The notes under the pieces: model-generated
The model's input: the letters and a program-made list of their open reading frames with translations, nothing else
Database searches by the model: none
Told to the model about the DNA's origin: nothing
Shown: positions 1 through 9,490 of the stretch, piece after piece
How the letters are laid out: each line of letters begins with the position of its first letter
How positions within the stretch are numbered: position 1 is the first letter of the stretch
Program-made: the position numbers and the translations under genes
Source of the DNA: Clostridiales bacterium
GTDB lineage: Bacteria; Bacillota; Clostridia; Saccharofermentanales; Saccharofermentanaceae
Direction: 5' to 3'
DNA length: 64,000 nt
Assembly: GCA_017940895.1 (NCBI GenBank)
Contig: JAGAXM010000033.1
Span: 53,123-117,122, forward strand

Positions 1-44
1 AATAAATCCGGCGCAGTCTTTGTGTTTAGTTTCTTAAGTAATTG

Positions 45-1952
45 TCAGTTCGCTGCACTCCAGCCGACACCGTAGAGGTAGTTCTCCGTGCCGATGTCAT
101 CTTCAGAAGTGTAGTAGGGCATGGGGAGTGTTCCCGTCATAGGCACGTTGCCGACGAGAATGTCTGCAATGCCGTTGCCGCCTTCGGAACCGGGCAGATA
201 GCAGAAGTAGCAGGAATCCCATTCGTCGATGTAATCTTCTACGATCAGGTTACGACCTGCGACTACGAGTGTAACGATGGGAAGATCGAGATCTGCCGCA
301 TCATTGATAGCCTGCTCGTTGCCGTCGAGAGTCTGTGAACCGTCCGTAATGGAAAGAGAAGACGTATCACCGTTCCACTCGGCATACGGGTATTCACCGA
401 CGCAGAGGATAACGAGATCGCAGGATTCGGCCATGTCGGGATCTGTAACTACTTCGAAGCCGATCTCATCTGCTGCAGCCTCGAGACCGTCAAGAATGGT
501 TACGCCTTCGGGAACTGCACGGTAGCCCAATTCGCTGTCTGCAGCGCCTTCCCAGCCGTATGTCCAGCCGCCGCACAGAACGCCTGTATCGTCTGCTGCA
601 GGGCCCATAACGAGCACTCTCATTCCGGGCTCGATAGTGGCGTAGTCACCGAGCTTCATCGGGACGATGGACTCGGCAGCGAGAAGCCTTGCGACCTCAT
701 GCGAACGGTCGGAGTTGAACTCGTATGTTGTGTCGAAGTTCTCGATGTAAGGATCGTCGAACAGACCGACATCGATCTTGACCTGAATGATCCTTCTTAC
801 TGCATCATCGACTCTCTCTTCGGAGATGTCTCCGTTCTCAACTGCTTCCACGATGCACTGACGTGCCTGCTCGTAGTTGCCTGCTTCCATGAGCATATCG
901 ATGCCTGCGTTGACCGCGAGGCAGACGTTCTCGTACAGATTGGAGCCGGAGCACTTCTCGATGGAATCCCAGTCGGAGATGATGAAGCCTTCGAAGCCGA
1001 AGTCATTCTTAAGGATCTGAATGTATTCTGCATTCTCGTGCATCTTCGTGCCCCACAGGGAAGTGTGGGAAATCATGATGGTCTGTGCACCGATCTCGAT
1101 CATGTGCTGATAAACTGCAAGGCACTCATCGATCTGTTCCTGTGTAGGCTGTGAGTCGCCTCTGTCGATAAGACGGTTGATGCCTTCGGAATTCTCCCCC
1201 GTGCCGTATACGACGTATCCCTCTGCAAAAAAGTGCTTGGGGCATACGATAACGCCCTCGGACAACTGACCTGTTATAAAGGCTGTTGCCATAGAGTCGC
1301 ACAGGTCGAACTCGGATGAGTAGCACTCATAAGTTCTGCCCCAGCGGGGGTCGATACAGTTGTTTACAACAGGAGCGAAATTGAAGATCTGCGCTGCGTG
1401 GATCATTTCGCTTCCTACGATGGCGCCGTACTCTTCCGTGAGCTCGGGGTCGTTAGCCGCGCCGATGTTGATGTTGTGAGGGAAGATGACGCATCCGCTT
1501 GTGAAGTTAACGCCGTGTACGCTGTCCTGTCCGTAAAGCATCGGGATGCCTGCATCAGAAGCGAGAGCCGCATCCTGGTAAGCGTCGGTAATGTCTCTCC
1601 AACTGCTTACGGAAAGCTCGGGGAACATTCCGTAGTGGCTTAATACGGAGCCGTAACCGAATTCTTCCATGTCATCGTAATCGAGGTTATAGAGCGCGCC
1701 CTGAACCATCTGAGCAGCCTTCTGCTCGAGAGTCAGAGTCGCGACGATCTGTTCTGCCGTAAGTCCTGTGTAGTCGGTAATGTCAGCCTCATAAACAGTC
1801 TCCGGGGCAGTCTGAACCGCTTCTGATTCCGCGGAAGTCTCGGTTAACTGTTCTTCAGATTCTGCTGTTGTCTCGACCGTGGACAAGTTGCTGCAGGCAT
1901 TTGTCATGAGCATAACCGCCAACAGCCAAGCTGTAATCTTAATCTTTTTCAT
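45..1952 (-). CDS. Glycoside hydrolase family 3 lipoprotein (beta-glucosidase type)
   Basis: Probable exo-beta-glycosidase that releases terminal non-reducing sugars outside the cell. Residues 1-20 form a hydrophobic signal ending in a Cys20 lipobox (TNAC, atypical because -3 is Thr). A Glu/Thr/Ser-rich linker follows to about residue 60. The GH3 N-terminal barrel shows YGQDSVHG (140-147), the KHF motif at 239-241 and GFIISDW, whose Asp327 is the expected nucleophile. The GH3 C-terminal domain starts near VLVMGPAADD. At 635 residues there is no fibronectin-III tail, so it is a short GH3. The start is ATG with a GAGGT site upstream. It is divergent from the SpoIIE-type phosphatase gene. The exact substrate cannot be read from sequence. 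Family assignment is firm; surface anchoring is inferred. Confidence 0.9.
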   Translation of the reverse strand: MKKIKITAWLLAVMLMTNACSNLSTVETTAESEEQLTETSAESEAVQTAPETVYEADITDYTGLTAEQIVATLTLEQKAAQMVQGALYNLDYDDMEEFGYGSVLSHYGMFPELSVSSWRDITDAYQDAALASDAGIPMLYGQDSVHGVNFTSGCVIFPHNINIGAANDPELTEEYGAIVGSEMIHAAQIFNFAPVVNNCIDPRWGRTYECYSSEFDLCDSMATAFITGQLSEGVIVCPKHFFAEGYVVYGTGENSEGINRLIDRGDSQPTQEQIDECLAVYQHMIEIGAQTIMISHTSLWGTKMHENAEYIQILKNDFGFEGFIISDWDSIEKCSGSNLYENVCLAVNAGIDMLMEAGNYEQARQCIVEAVENGDISEERVDDAVRRIIQVKIDVGLFDDPYIENFDTTYEFNSDRSHEVARLLAAESIVPMKLGDYATIEPGMRVLVMGPAADDTGVLCGGWTYGWEGAADSELGYRAVPEGVTILDGLEAAADEIGFEVVTDPDMAESCDLVILCVGEYPYAEWNGDTSSLSITDGSQTLDGNEQAINDAADLDLPIVTLVVAGRNLIVEDYIDEWDSCYFCYLPGSEGGNGIADILVGNVPMTGTLPMPYYTSEDDIGTENYLYGVGWSAAN

Positions 1953-2035
1953 ATTGTTTACCTCGTCGTTTGATTAGACAATGTATATTATAATAAATAG
2001 AGGTTTAATTGGTAGAAGTATTATCCGGGGGGTAT

Positions 2036-3757
2036 ATGGGAAAGAAATCAGTAAGAGAGATGAGTGTGGCTGAAAGACGGAGCAAATCTCTTGAGGCCAA
2101 GACCATCAGAGGTCTTATCACCATAAGTATTCTCCTTGGAATTGCACTTCTAGCTACCGGACTGGGTTTGTATACCTATTCTATTGGCAGGCAATATATC
2201 AGAGATGCACATTATCTCTCTCACATAGCCGCATCTTCCGCTTCTCACGGAACTGATGTTCTTGAGATGTCTGACGCTGTCATGGCAAGATACAGGAGTC
2301 TTACCGACGAGCAGATAAATATGATTGGCACCGATGAATACAGGGCTCTCTTTGCGGACTGTCAGCAGGATTATGACTACCGTATGCTGGTAAAGATTCT
2401 CGCTCAGTACATCACTTTCGATGAGGTTTCTGATGTCTATATCGCCATGTATGATGAGCAGACCTGCAGGATGGTCTATATCGTTGATCCCGATCCGGAG
2501 GGAACACTCTATCCCGGCGAGTGGGAAGATGTTAACTATGATGGAATGGAGAAGTTCTTAAATTACAGCGGTGACGGCATTCTCTATGATATCGACTATA
2601 CCGATAAATACGGCTGGATGTGTACCGTTGGCACTCCGCTTCTTGATGACGACGGCAGGATAGTTGCTTTTGTGCTTGTCGATCTTACAATAGATGAACT
2701 GTGGTCCGGTATGCGCACTTATGTTACGCAGATAACCCTTATGCTCCTTCTTATCGTTCTGGTGCTGATGCTTGTTACTGTGCGTAATATCGAGAGACAT
2801 CTTGTGCGCCCGATCAACCAGATCGCAGATGCTGCCCAGGCTTATGTCGATGACAGGAAAGCAGGCAAGAGGGGCGGACAGCACTTCTCCAAACTCGATA
2901 TACATACCGGAGATGAGATCGAGAACTTAAGCCTTACGATGGCTGAGATGGAAGGCGAGATGGCCGACTTTATTCAGGACCTCGCGACCGTTACTGCCGA
3001 GAAGGAGCGTATCAGCACAGAACTTTCCGTTGCTACGAGAATACAGGCTGCGATGCTTCCGCATATCTTCCCGGCGTTCCCCGACAGGCCCGAGTTCGAT
3101 GTATATGCGACTATGGACCCGGCGAAAGAGGTCGGAGGCGATTTTTACGATTACTTCCTAATCGATGACGACCATCTGTGTCTTGTTATGGCAGACGTAT
3201 CCGGTAAGGGCGTCCCTGCGGCGCTGTTCATGATGGCATCCAAGATCATGCTCGCGAACTATGCGAAAATGGGTAAGACACCTTCCGAGATCCTCACGAT
3301 CACAAACGATACCATAAGTTCCAATAACAGGGAGGAGATGTTCGTTACCGTATGGCTCGGTATCTTCGAGATCTCTACGGGTAAACTGGTCGCATCCAAT
3401 GCAGGTCATGAGTATCCGATCCTGAAGAAGGACGGCAAGTTCGAGATCTACAAGGATCACCACGGCATGGTTATAGGTTACGAAGAGGGTATGGTCTACA
3501 AGGATTATGAGATCATGATGAAGCCCGGAGACAAGCTGTTCTTATACACTGACGGCGTTACCGAGGCTACCGATGATAACGAGAAGCTTTTCGGCATGGA
3601 GCGCATGATAGACGCACTTAACAAGGATCCCGAGACGGATCCCGTGCAGACGCTTAAGAATGTCAGAGTGGGTGTGGATGCGTTCGTAAAGGATGCGGAG
3701 CAGTTCGATGATCTGACTATGCTTTGCTTCGAGTACCGCTCTCCTGAACGATCTTGA
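2036..3757 (+). CDS. Membrane-bound SpoIIE/RsbU-type PP2C serine phosphatase
   Basis: Probable PPM-family phosphatase that dephosphorylates a partner such as an anti-anti-sigma factor. One TM helix lies near residues 25-48, then an extracytoplasmic sensor region of about 170 residues, a second TM helix (about 225-250), a HAMP-like linker (VRPINQIADAAQAY) and the catalytic domain. That domain has EVGGDFYDYF, MADVSGKGVPAALF and LFLYTDGVTEA, which carry the metal-binding Asp residues. I chose ATG 2036 because a run of six G (2027-2032) sits just before it; an in-frame TTG at 2009 is possible. The last 41 bases overlap the convergent EAL gene. No anti-sigma partner is nearby, so the target is unknown. 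Confidence 0.88.
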   Translation: MGKKSVREMSVAERRSKSLEAKTIRGLITISILLGIALLATGLGLYTYSIGRQYIRDAHYLSHIAASSASHGTDVLEMSDAVMARYRSLTDEQINMIGTDEYRALFADCQQDYDYRMLVKILAQYITFDEVSDVYIAMYDEQTCRMVYIVDPDPEGTLYPGEWEDVNYDGMEKFLNYSGDGILYDIDYTDKYGWMCTVGTPLLDDDGRIVAFVLVDLTIDELWSGMRTYVTQITLMLLLIVLVLMLVTVRNIERHLVRPINQIADAAQAYVDDRKAGKRGGQHFSKLDIHTGDEIENLSLTMAEMEGEMADFIQDLATVTAEKERISTELSVATRIQAAMLPHIFPAFPDRPEFDVYATMDPAKEVGGDFYDYFLIDDDHLCLVMADVSGKGVPAALFMMASKIMLANYAKMGKTPSEILTITNDTISSNNREEMFVTVWLGIFEISTGKLVASNAGHEYPILKKDGKFEIYKDHHGMVIGYEEGMVYKDYEIMMKPGDKLFLYTDGVTEATDDNEKLFGMERMIDALNKDPETDPVQTLKNVRVGVDAFVKDAEQFDDLTMLCFEYRSPERS

Positions 3758-5654
3758 GGAACTTGTCCTTGGGAACGGGCTTTGAGAAGAAATAGCCCTG
3801 CAGGTAATTAACTCCCATAGGCTCGAGCAGCTTGATCTGCGCCTCTGTCTCTACGCCTTCCACGAGAATGCTAAGATGCATCTGATGGATCATCCTTATA
3901 TTGTTCTCGAGAATAATGAATCCGAGTTTGCTTTTCTCAGCTTCCCACAGGATGCTCTTATCAATCTTGATGCAGTCGAGGTTCATTAACGCCAGAGCCT
4001 TCATGTTCGAATAACCCGTGCCGTAGTCGTCGAGCGAGAATTGGAAACCTTCTTTCTTAAGGTTGTTGATCGCGGTATTCATTATCTCGTAGTTCTCGGA
4101 GGAGATGGATTCGGTTACCTCGAAGTTTATAAACTTCTTGTCGACGCCTGTCATCTCGACAAGTCCGTTGACATGCTCCACGAAGTCGGGCTTCATAAGC
4201 TGCATTACAGACAGATTGACGTTGATGCAGTCTACGATCTCATCGAGTTTCTCTTCCTTGATGGTCTTACATACATCCATAAGAACGAAGTCGTCTATCG
4301 CATCGATAAGACCGATATTCTCGGCGACGGGAATGAACTCGTCAGGGAACAGCATTCCCATCTCATCGTCATGAAGTCTTACGAGTGCCTCGGCGCCGTG
4401 AAGTCTTCTGCCGTCGATCGTATAAGTGGGCTGGTAGTAGACTTCGAACTTGCCGTCTGCAAGACCGTTCGAGATCGACTTCTCTATCGCTGAACCTCTC
4501 AGGATATTATCGAGATCGGCTCCTGAAAGGATCTTCTTCTCCTTCTTGCCGGGCTTAAAGCTCTCGAACATATAAAGAGCGTCGTTAAGCGATTCGAGCT
4601 GCTCCGGGATCTTCGCTATAAGAAGGGAAGATGACAGCAGTACCATTGTGTCGGCGAGCTTCCACGGCTTATCGAATCTTAATGCGATTCTTGATGCAAG
4701 ATCGTAAGCCTCATCGTCGCTTCTGCCGAACAAAGTAAGGATGAAAGTCCTGCGCCCGAGTTTATAGATATTGTATTTCTTGTGGATGGTCTCGAGGTAA
4801 TCGGCGACCTTCTTCTCGGCGAGCTCGCGGTTCGCTATACCGCTTTTACGGGAGATGATCTCAGGGGTCTCGATCCTTAGGCAGATCGCATGCAGCTTTG
4901 TCTTGTTGATGAGGTAACCTTCGAGGTCCATGATGAACGCCTGACGATTATAAAGACCCGTCTCTGTGTCAATCCTGTCGTCTTCGTTCTCGATGATCAT
5001 CATGACGCCGGTAAGACCGATCGCCTCTGCGAAAAGCTCGACTTTAAGATTCGGATTGATAAGCTGGATCACAATACCGGCAACCGTGATGGTCGTGAAC
5101 ATGATCATGCCGACCTTTCTCTTCCTGTTAAGTGCGCTCCATGCAGTGTACAGATATTTAAGTGCGAGGAAGAGGAAGAGGGCGGCCGCGAGGTAGATGA
5201 TGGACTCGCCCCAGTTACGTGTGAATTTGTTGTCCGCGTCGCGGTAGTAGACCCATTTGGTAAAAGGGTTCGTTATGGCAAGAAGTTCTGTCAGTCCGAA
5301 TACCGTATAGTAGAAGTATTTCTTCTTATTGGAATTCGACTTAAAAACAACACCGCACACATGCGAGATGTAGAAGAAGAACATCGGTGCAAGGGCGGTG
5401 TGGAAAACAAAGTAGAAGTATCTCGCGCGGTCTGTAACCTGCACCGCGATATCGTTTGTCTCCATGAACGGAGCATAGTAGCCCGTCAGTGTGTTGCAAA
5501 TGCCGTTGACTGATACGATGCACAGAAGGATCATGAAGATCTTATTCTGCGTTTTGCCCATCGTATTCTGGACCCTTACGAAAAGGAAATCAGACATGCA
5601 GACACAGACTGCTGCAAAAGATAATGCGAATGTCAGATTATAGAATCTGTCCAT
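3717..5654 (-). CDS. Membrane protein with degenerate GGDEF and intact EAL domain (c-di-GMP phosphodiesterase)
   Basis: Probable cyclic-di-GMP phosphodiesterase. The N-terminal 220 residues hold about seven hydrophobic helices in a 7TM sensor layout. A GGDEF-like domain follows (TGLYNR at its start), but the signature loop reads LGRRTF, so cyclase activity should be lost. The EAL domain keeps the catalytic set: AEALVR, NVNLS, FEVTES, LDDYGTGYSN, KIDKS, EGVET and QGYFFSKP. The start ATG 5654 has a GGAGGT site five bases away. Its 3' end runs 41 bases into the convergent phosphatase gene. The ligand of the membrane part is unknown. Confidence 0.9.
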   Translation of the reverse strand: MDRFYNLTFALSFAAVCVCMSDFLFVRVQNTMGKTQNKIFMILLCIVSVNGICNTLTGYYAPFMETNDIAVQVTDRARYFYFVFHTALAPMFFFYISHVCGVVFKSNSNKKKYFYYTVFGLTELLAITNPFTKWVYYRDADNKFTRNWGESIIYLAAALFLFLALKYLYTAWSALNRKRKVGMIMFTTITVAGIVIQLINPNLKVELFAEAIGLTGVMMIIENEDDRIDTETGLYNRQAFIMDLEGYLINKTKLHAICLRIETPEIISRKSGIANRELAEKKVADYLETIHKKYNIYKLGRRTFILTLFGRSDDEAYDLASRIALRFDKPWKLADTMVLLSSSLLIAKIPEQLESLNDALYMFESFKPGKKEKKILSGADLDNILRGSAIEKSISNGLADGKFEVYYQPTYTIDGRRLHGAEALVRLHDDEMGMLFPDEFIPVAENIGLIDAIDDFVLMDVCKTIKEEKLDEIVDCINVNLSVMQLMKPDFVEHVNGLVEMTGVDKKFINFEVTESISSENYEIMNTAINNLKKEGFQFSLDDYGTGYSNMKALALMNLDCIKIDKSILWEAEKSKLGFIILENNIRMIHQMHLSILVEGVETEAQIKLLEPMGVNYLQGYFFSKPVPKDKFLKIVQESGTRSKA

Positions 5655-5678
5655 GAAGACCTCCGGGGAGGGGGTATC

Positions 5679-6611
5679 TTATGGGTGAGTATTCAGCATC
5701 GCGATGATATCGGGAAGCATCTCGTCGACCTTATCGTTGTCGAGTTGACATGTACCGGCATTGGGATGTCCGCCGCCGCCGTAGTCGAGACAGAGCTGAC
5801 CGATATCGAGTGTACCAGCCTTGTTGATGATGGACTTGCCGATCATGACCGCGGTGTTCTGCTTCTTAAAGCCCCACGCTACGTGAACGCTCATCTCGAC
5901 CTCGGGCCACATCGCATATACCATGAAGCGGTTGCCTGCGTAGATAGTCTCCAGAGGTCTTAAGTCGATTACTGCGACCTTGTCGTGAATAACGACAGTG
6001 TCCTTAAGCTGCTGCTTGAACAGTTCCTGCTGCTCAAAGTAAAGATCTACTCTCTCCTTAACATCGGGAAGTGCGAGGACTTCTTCGATGGAGTGGTTCG
6101 TGCAGTAGGTAATGAGCTCCATCATAAGATCATAGTTGGATATTCTGAAGTTATGGAAACGGCCGAGACCCGTTCTTGCATCCATAAGGAAGTTCATGAG
6201 GACCCAGTCCTTAGGGTGGAGGATCTCGTCAGCCGTGAAGTCTGCGGAATCGCCCTTATCAACAGCTTCCATGATCTCTGTCGTAACTGTCTTGAATGTC
6301 TCTGCGCCGCCGTAGTAATCGTAAACTACGCGTGCTGCGGACTTGGCAACATAACAGATATACTGCTCCTTGATAGCTTCCATATCGTTACGTGAAAGCT
6401 CACTCTCGTGATGGTCAAATGCGATTCCTACTCGAGGATCGAAAGGAAGGTTGGTCGTGATATCGTTGTTGGACAATTCAACTTTGCCGTCCTGTACATC
6501 CTTGGGATGAACGAACTTGATATCGCCGATAACGTCGAGCTCTCTGAAGAGCATTGCACATACCAGACCGTCAAAGTCACTTCTAGTTACGAGACGCATT
6601 TTGTCTTCCAT
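5679..6611 (-). CDS. DHH-family phosphoesterase (exopolyphosphatase/nanoRNase-like)
   Basis: Probable Mn-dependent phosphoesterase of the DHH superfamily. Motif I is TRSDFDGLVCA near the N-terminus, motif III is the diagnostic DHHESE, and the C-terminal DHHA1 part ends in LDYGGGGHPNAGT. The family includes nanoRNases, cyclic dinucleotide phosphodiesterases and exopolyphosphatases, and sequence alone does not choose among them. I start at ATG 6611 because GGAGG lies eight bases upstream; a Met 30 bases earlier lacks a site. It lies just upstream of the EAL phosphodiesterase gene on the same strand (24-base gap), so the two may be co-transcribed. A shared role in nucleotide second-messenger turnover is only a possibility. 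Confidence 0.85.
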   Translation of the reverse strand: MEDKMRLVTRSDFDGLVCAMLFRELDVIGDIKFVHPKDVQDGKVELSNNDITTNLPFDPRVGIAFDHHESELSRNDMEAIKEQYICYVAKSAARVVYDYYGGAETFKTVTTEIMEAVDKGDSADFTADEILHPKDWVLMNFLMDARTGLGRFHNFRISNYDLMMELITYCTNHSIEEVLALPDVKERVDLYFEQQELFKQQLKDTVVIHDKVAVIDLRPLETIYAGNRFMVYAMWPEVEMSVHVAWGFKKQNTAVMIGKSIINKAGTLDIGQLCLDYGGGGHPNAGTCQLDNDKVDEMLPDIIAMLNTHP

Positions 6612-6705
6612 ATAAATACCTCCGTGAGAGTTATTATCCACTTATAATGATAACAACTCGCAGGAGGTAAAGTTTAAAACTATATGTAAATAAAAATTTA
6701 AATGA

Positions 6706-7440
6706 TCAGTCTAAGTCCGGATCGATATGGAGCTTCTCCATGTCGTGCATCCACTTGCTGAATGCATCCGTGACCTTGTGGGCATCGTTGTCATAGTCCT
6801 TGCCGTAGATGGGCTCGCCTATGTAGATGATGAGCTTTCTTCTCTTGAAAGGTGCCTTCCAGGGGTGAGGCCACTTCTGGGTTCTCGGCCAGATCTGATA
6901 TGCACCGGAGATGTAGACGGGGACGAGGGGTACGCCTGCCTTGACTGCGATATAAGCAGCGCCGTCCTTCATGGGACCGAGCTTACCGTCGTGCGTACGT
7001 GTGCCTTCGGGGAAAACGAAGCAGATGTTGCCCTTTTCGACTTCCTTCTTAGCCTTGATGAGGCCGCGCACGGGATTGCCGTAACGGTCTACCGCGATGC
7101 CGCGTCCTACCTGCATGATGAGTCTTCCCAAAGACCCATAGTCAGTCTCGAGGTCTGCACCTACGAGAGCGCACATCCACTTGAAGTGTCCGCGGGGAAG
7201 CCACTTGTCTATAAGCACGCCGTCAGCAAAGCACTGATGGTTGGCTGCAACAACATAAGGATTGTTCTTAGGGAAATTGTCTCTGCCGACACACTTGAAG
7301 TCGGTCAGGATGGTGGTGAGAAAGAGGAAACCTATCTTCGCGAGGTTGCCCTTGATGCCTCTTTTTACCGGGTACTTCTCATCAAGCTGCTTGTGATGAT
7401 CAGCGCCCTTCGTGGTCGTATTTACCTTGTCTTCAGCCAT
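6706..7440 (-). CDS. plsC: 1-acyl-sn-glycerol-3-phosphate acyltransferase
   Basis: Transfers an acyl chain to lysophosphatidic acid to make phosphatidic acid at the inner face of the membrane. The acyltransferase block I is NHQCFAD (His68 and Asp73, the HX4D catalytic pair) and block III is FPEGTR. A hydrophobic stretch lies near residues 34-46. The 244-residue length is usual. The start is ATG with an AGAGGT site. It is divergent from the acyl-CoA synthetase gene, so this 134-base gap serves two lipid genes. PlsC assignment is strong at family level; a related acyltransferase with another acceptor cannot be excluded. Confidence 0.87.
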   Translation of the reverse strand: MAEDKVNTTTKGADHHKQLDEKYPVKRGIKGNLAKIGFLFLTTILTDFKCVGRDNFPKNNPYVVAANHQCFADGVLIDKWLPRGHFKWMCALVGADLETDYGSLGRLIMQVGRGIAVDRYGNPVRGLIKAKKEVEKGNICFVFPEGTRTHDGKLGPMKDGAAYIAVKAGVPLVPVYISGAYQIWPRTQKWPHPWKAPFKRRKLIIYIGEPIYGKDYDNDAHKVTDAFSKWMHDMEKLHIDPDLD

Positions 7441-7504
7441 AAATAAACCTCTGTAACAATGTTAATTCCGCTTAAACTTATAATAATCATAACGATAATA
7501 CTTC

Positions 7505-7529
7505 TTAAGTCAAACTATTATAGACTTAA
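7505..7529. promoter_or_regulatory. Inverted repeat between two lipid genes, possible operator
   Basis: TTAAGTC and GACTTAA form a perfect 7-base inverted repeat with an 11-base spacer. It lies between plsC and the acyl-CoA synthetase gene and overlaps the -35 of the candidate promoter for the latter. It does not match the FapR consensus that I know. Operator function is inferred. Confidence 0.35.
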
Positions 7530-7549
7530 AATAATCAAAATGTTATTAT
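7521..7549 (+). promoter_or_regulatory. Candidate sigma-A promoter for acyl-CoA synthetase
   Basis: TAGACT (7521-7526), a 17-base spacer and TATTAT (7544-7549) lie 26 bases before the start codon in a very AT-rich gap. The -35 is four of six to consensus. Confidence 0.4.
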
Positions 7550-7574
7550 CTTATAGTTTTGAACGGAGGTCGTA

Positions 7575-9413
7575 ATGCGCGAGATAACCGGCACAGCTAT
7601 ATACAAGGCGGAGTACCACGAGAACATCCGCGACCTGATGATGAGTGCCTGCGAGAAACATGCAGCTCTCGATGCTTTTATATTCAGAAGAAATCCCAAG
7701 GAATCCGAGATACACAGAACTTTCGCCGAGTACGGTGATGATATCAAGAGCCTCGGCACATATATCCTTAACAGCAAGTACAAGGGCGAGCGCCTTGCGG
7801 TAGTAGGCGCGAACTCTTATGAGTGGCACCTTTGCTACAACGCGATCCTAGACACGGATTCTGTCGGCGTTCCTCTCGACAGGATGCTTCCCGAGGACGA
7901 GCTCATCGCACTGCTTGAAAGATCTCAGGCTAAGGTCATTTTCTATCAGCAGAAGCACCACGCCATGATGGTGTCGATCGCGGCTAAGCAGAAGGAAGGC
8001 ACGATCAAGTCCTGCATCGAGAAGTTCGTATGCATGTACAAGGACGGTCTCGGCAAGGGCGAGGACCTTTCCATCGACGGCTTCGAGGATCTGTACGAGC
8101 TTATCGCCAAGGGCAAGGCTCTGCGCGAAAAGGGTGACGACTCATTCATGAAGACTCCCATCTCATCCGATGAGCCCCGTATCATCCTGTTTACTTCAGG
8201 TACGACTTCCATGAGTAAGGGTGTACTCCTTACTCACAGAAATATCTGCACTAACGTTTACTGCATACAGCAGACGCTGCCGGTATTTGCAGGAGACCGT
8301 GCGTTCTCGATACTGCCTTTGCATCACACTTTCGAGAATACATGTGACTTCTTTATCCTGTATGTCGGCGGATGCCTTTGTCTGTCAGACGGACTTCGCT
8401 ATATCGTAAAGAATCTGAAGGAGTGGCATCCCGAGGTGTGTATATCCGTGCCGCTTCTTTACGAGAATATCTATTCCAAGATCGAAGAGGGTATCAAGGC
8501 ATCCGGTAAGGAGAAGCTTATCAACGTAATGGTGCCTGTTACAAAGTTCCTGAAGAAGTGCGGCTTTGATGTAAGGCGTGCCGTATTCAAGGAGATCCTC
8601 GATAACTTAGGCGGCGACATGAGAATGGTTGTTATCGGAGGCGCAGGCATCGATAAGAGATATATCGATGCGTTCACTAACTTCGGTATCGACTTCTTCA
8701 TGGGTTACGGTCTGACTGAGACTTCACCTGTTATCTCGGTTACCAATGAGGTATGTAATGTTCACGGAAGCGTAGGTCGCCCGCTTATCGGCATTACAGC
8801 AGCGATCGATACGGAGGAGACCGGTGCCAATGTTGTAGGCGAGATCATCACGAAGTCCGACTGTGTAATGAAGGGTTACTTCGAGAATGAGGAAGCAACG
8901 AAGGAAGTCATAGATGAGAACGGCTGGTTCCATACAGGTGACATGGGCTATATCGACAAGAAGGGTTCGATCCACATCACGGGACGTGTTAAGTCCATGA
9001 TCGTTCTTACGTCAGGTAAGAAGGCATTCCCCGAGGAGATTGAGTCTTTGATCACAGAGATCAAGGGCGTCACCGAGGCATTCGTCTGGGGCGCGGGTAA
9101 TGAAAGAGGCCAGATCGATATCACGGCGAAGCTTCTTATCGACCGTGCTGCGATCGGAAGAGAACTCGGACTTGAGAAGGATCCCGATGACGAGAAGGTC
9201 GCCGATTATCTTGCAGAGCAGATGCGCATCGTAAACCACAAGATGCCTTCGTACAAGATCGTACATAATTACGTATTCTCAGAAGAGGATATGATCAAGA
9301 CGACGACGTTGAAGATCAAGCGTCCCAAGGAGCAGGAAGCCATCGAGGCTAAGCTTGAAGCCAAGGGTGTAACGCTTCGTGAGATTAACGGAAAGAATAT
9401 CGATAAGATCTGA
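7575..9413 (+). CDS. Long-chain acyl-CoA synthetase (AMP-forming)
   Basis: Activates fatty acids to acyl-CoA through an acyl-adenylate. It is an ANL-superfamily enzyme of 612 residues, a normal length for the family. The P-loop-like A3 motif is LFTSGTTSMSKG, the A5 motif is GYGLTETSP, and the A7/A8 region is HTGDMGYIDKKGSIHITGR. The C-terminal lysine needed for adenylation is plausibly in the KIKRPK region. The start is ATG with GGAGG seven bases upstream. It is paired divergently with plsC, which fits recycling of exogenous fatty acids into phospholipid. Chain-length preference is unknown. Confidence 0.88.
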   Translation: MREITGTAIYKAEYHENIRDLMMSACEKHAALDAFIFRRNPKESEIHRTFAEYGDDIKSLGTYILNSKYKGERLAVVGANSYEWHLCYNAILDTDSVGVPLDRMLPEDELIALLERSQAKVIFYQQKHHAMMVSIAAKQKEGTIKSCIEKFVCMYKDGLGKGEDLSIDGFEDLYELIAKGKALREKGDDSFMKTPISSDEPRIILFTSGTTSMSKGVLLTHRNICTNVYCIQQTLPVFAGDRAFSILPLHHTFENTCDFFILYVGGCLCLSDGLRYIVKNLKEWHPEVCISVPLLYENIYSKIEEGIKASGKEKLINVMVPVTKFLKKCGFDVRRAVFKEILDNLGGDMRMVVIGGAGIDKRYIDAFTNFGIDFFMGYGLTETSPVISVTNEVCNVHGSVGRPLIGITAAIDTEETGANVVGEIITKSDCVMKGYFENEEATKEVIDENGWFHTGDMGYIDKKGSIHITGRVKSMIVLTSGKKAFPEEIESLITEIKGVTEAFVWGAGNERGQIDITAKLLIDRAAIGRELGLEKDPDDEKVADYLAEQMRIVNHKMPSYKIVHNYVFSEEDMIKTTTLKIKRPKEQEAIEAKLEAKGVTLREINGKNIDKI

Positions 9414-9437
9414 TAAGCGACTTTAATAGGACAGTTT

Positions 9438-9488
9438 AAAAACCGTCATGAGGTATAATAATCTTATTATCACTTCATGGCGGTTTTT
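9438..9488 (+). terminator. Intrinsic terminator after acyl-CoA synthetase, with promoter-like loop
   Basis: Two 16-base arms (9438-9453 and 9473-9488) pair with two G-U wobbles and the right arm ends in T5. The loop contains TATAAT (9454-9459) and a further 7-base AT inverted repeat (9455-9461 with 9464-9470). The hairpin ends two bases before the addB start codon. Confidence 0.75.
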
Positions 9489-9490
9489 GT

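Noticed and set aside
4890..5513. 207-residue plus-strand frame opposite the EAL gene
   Set aside because: The minus-strand protein has membrane helices and domain motifs; the plus frame has none.
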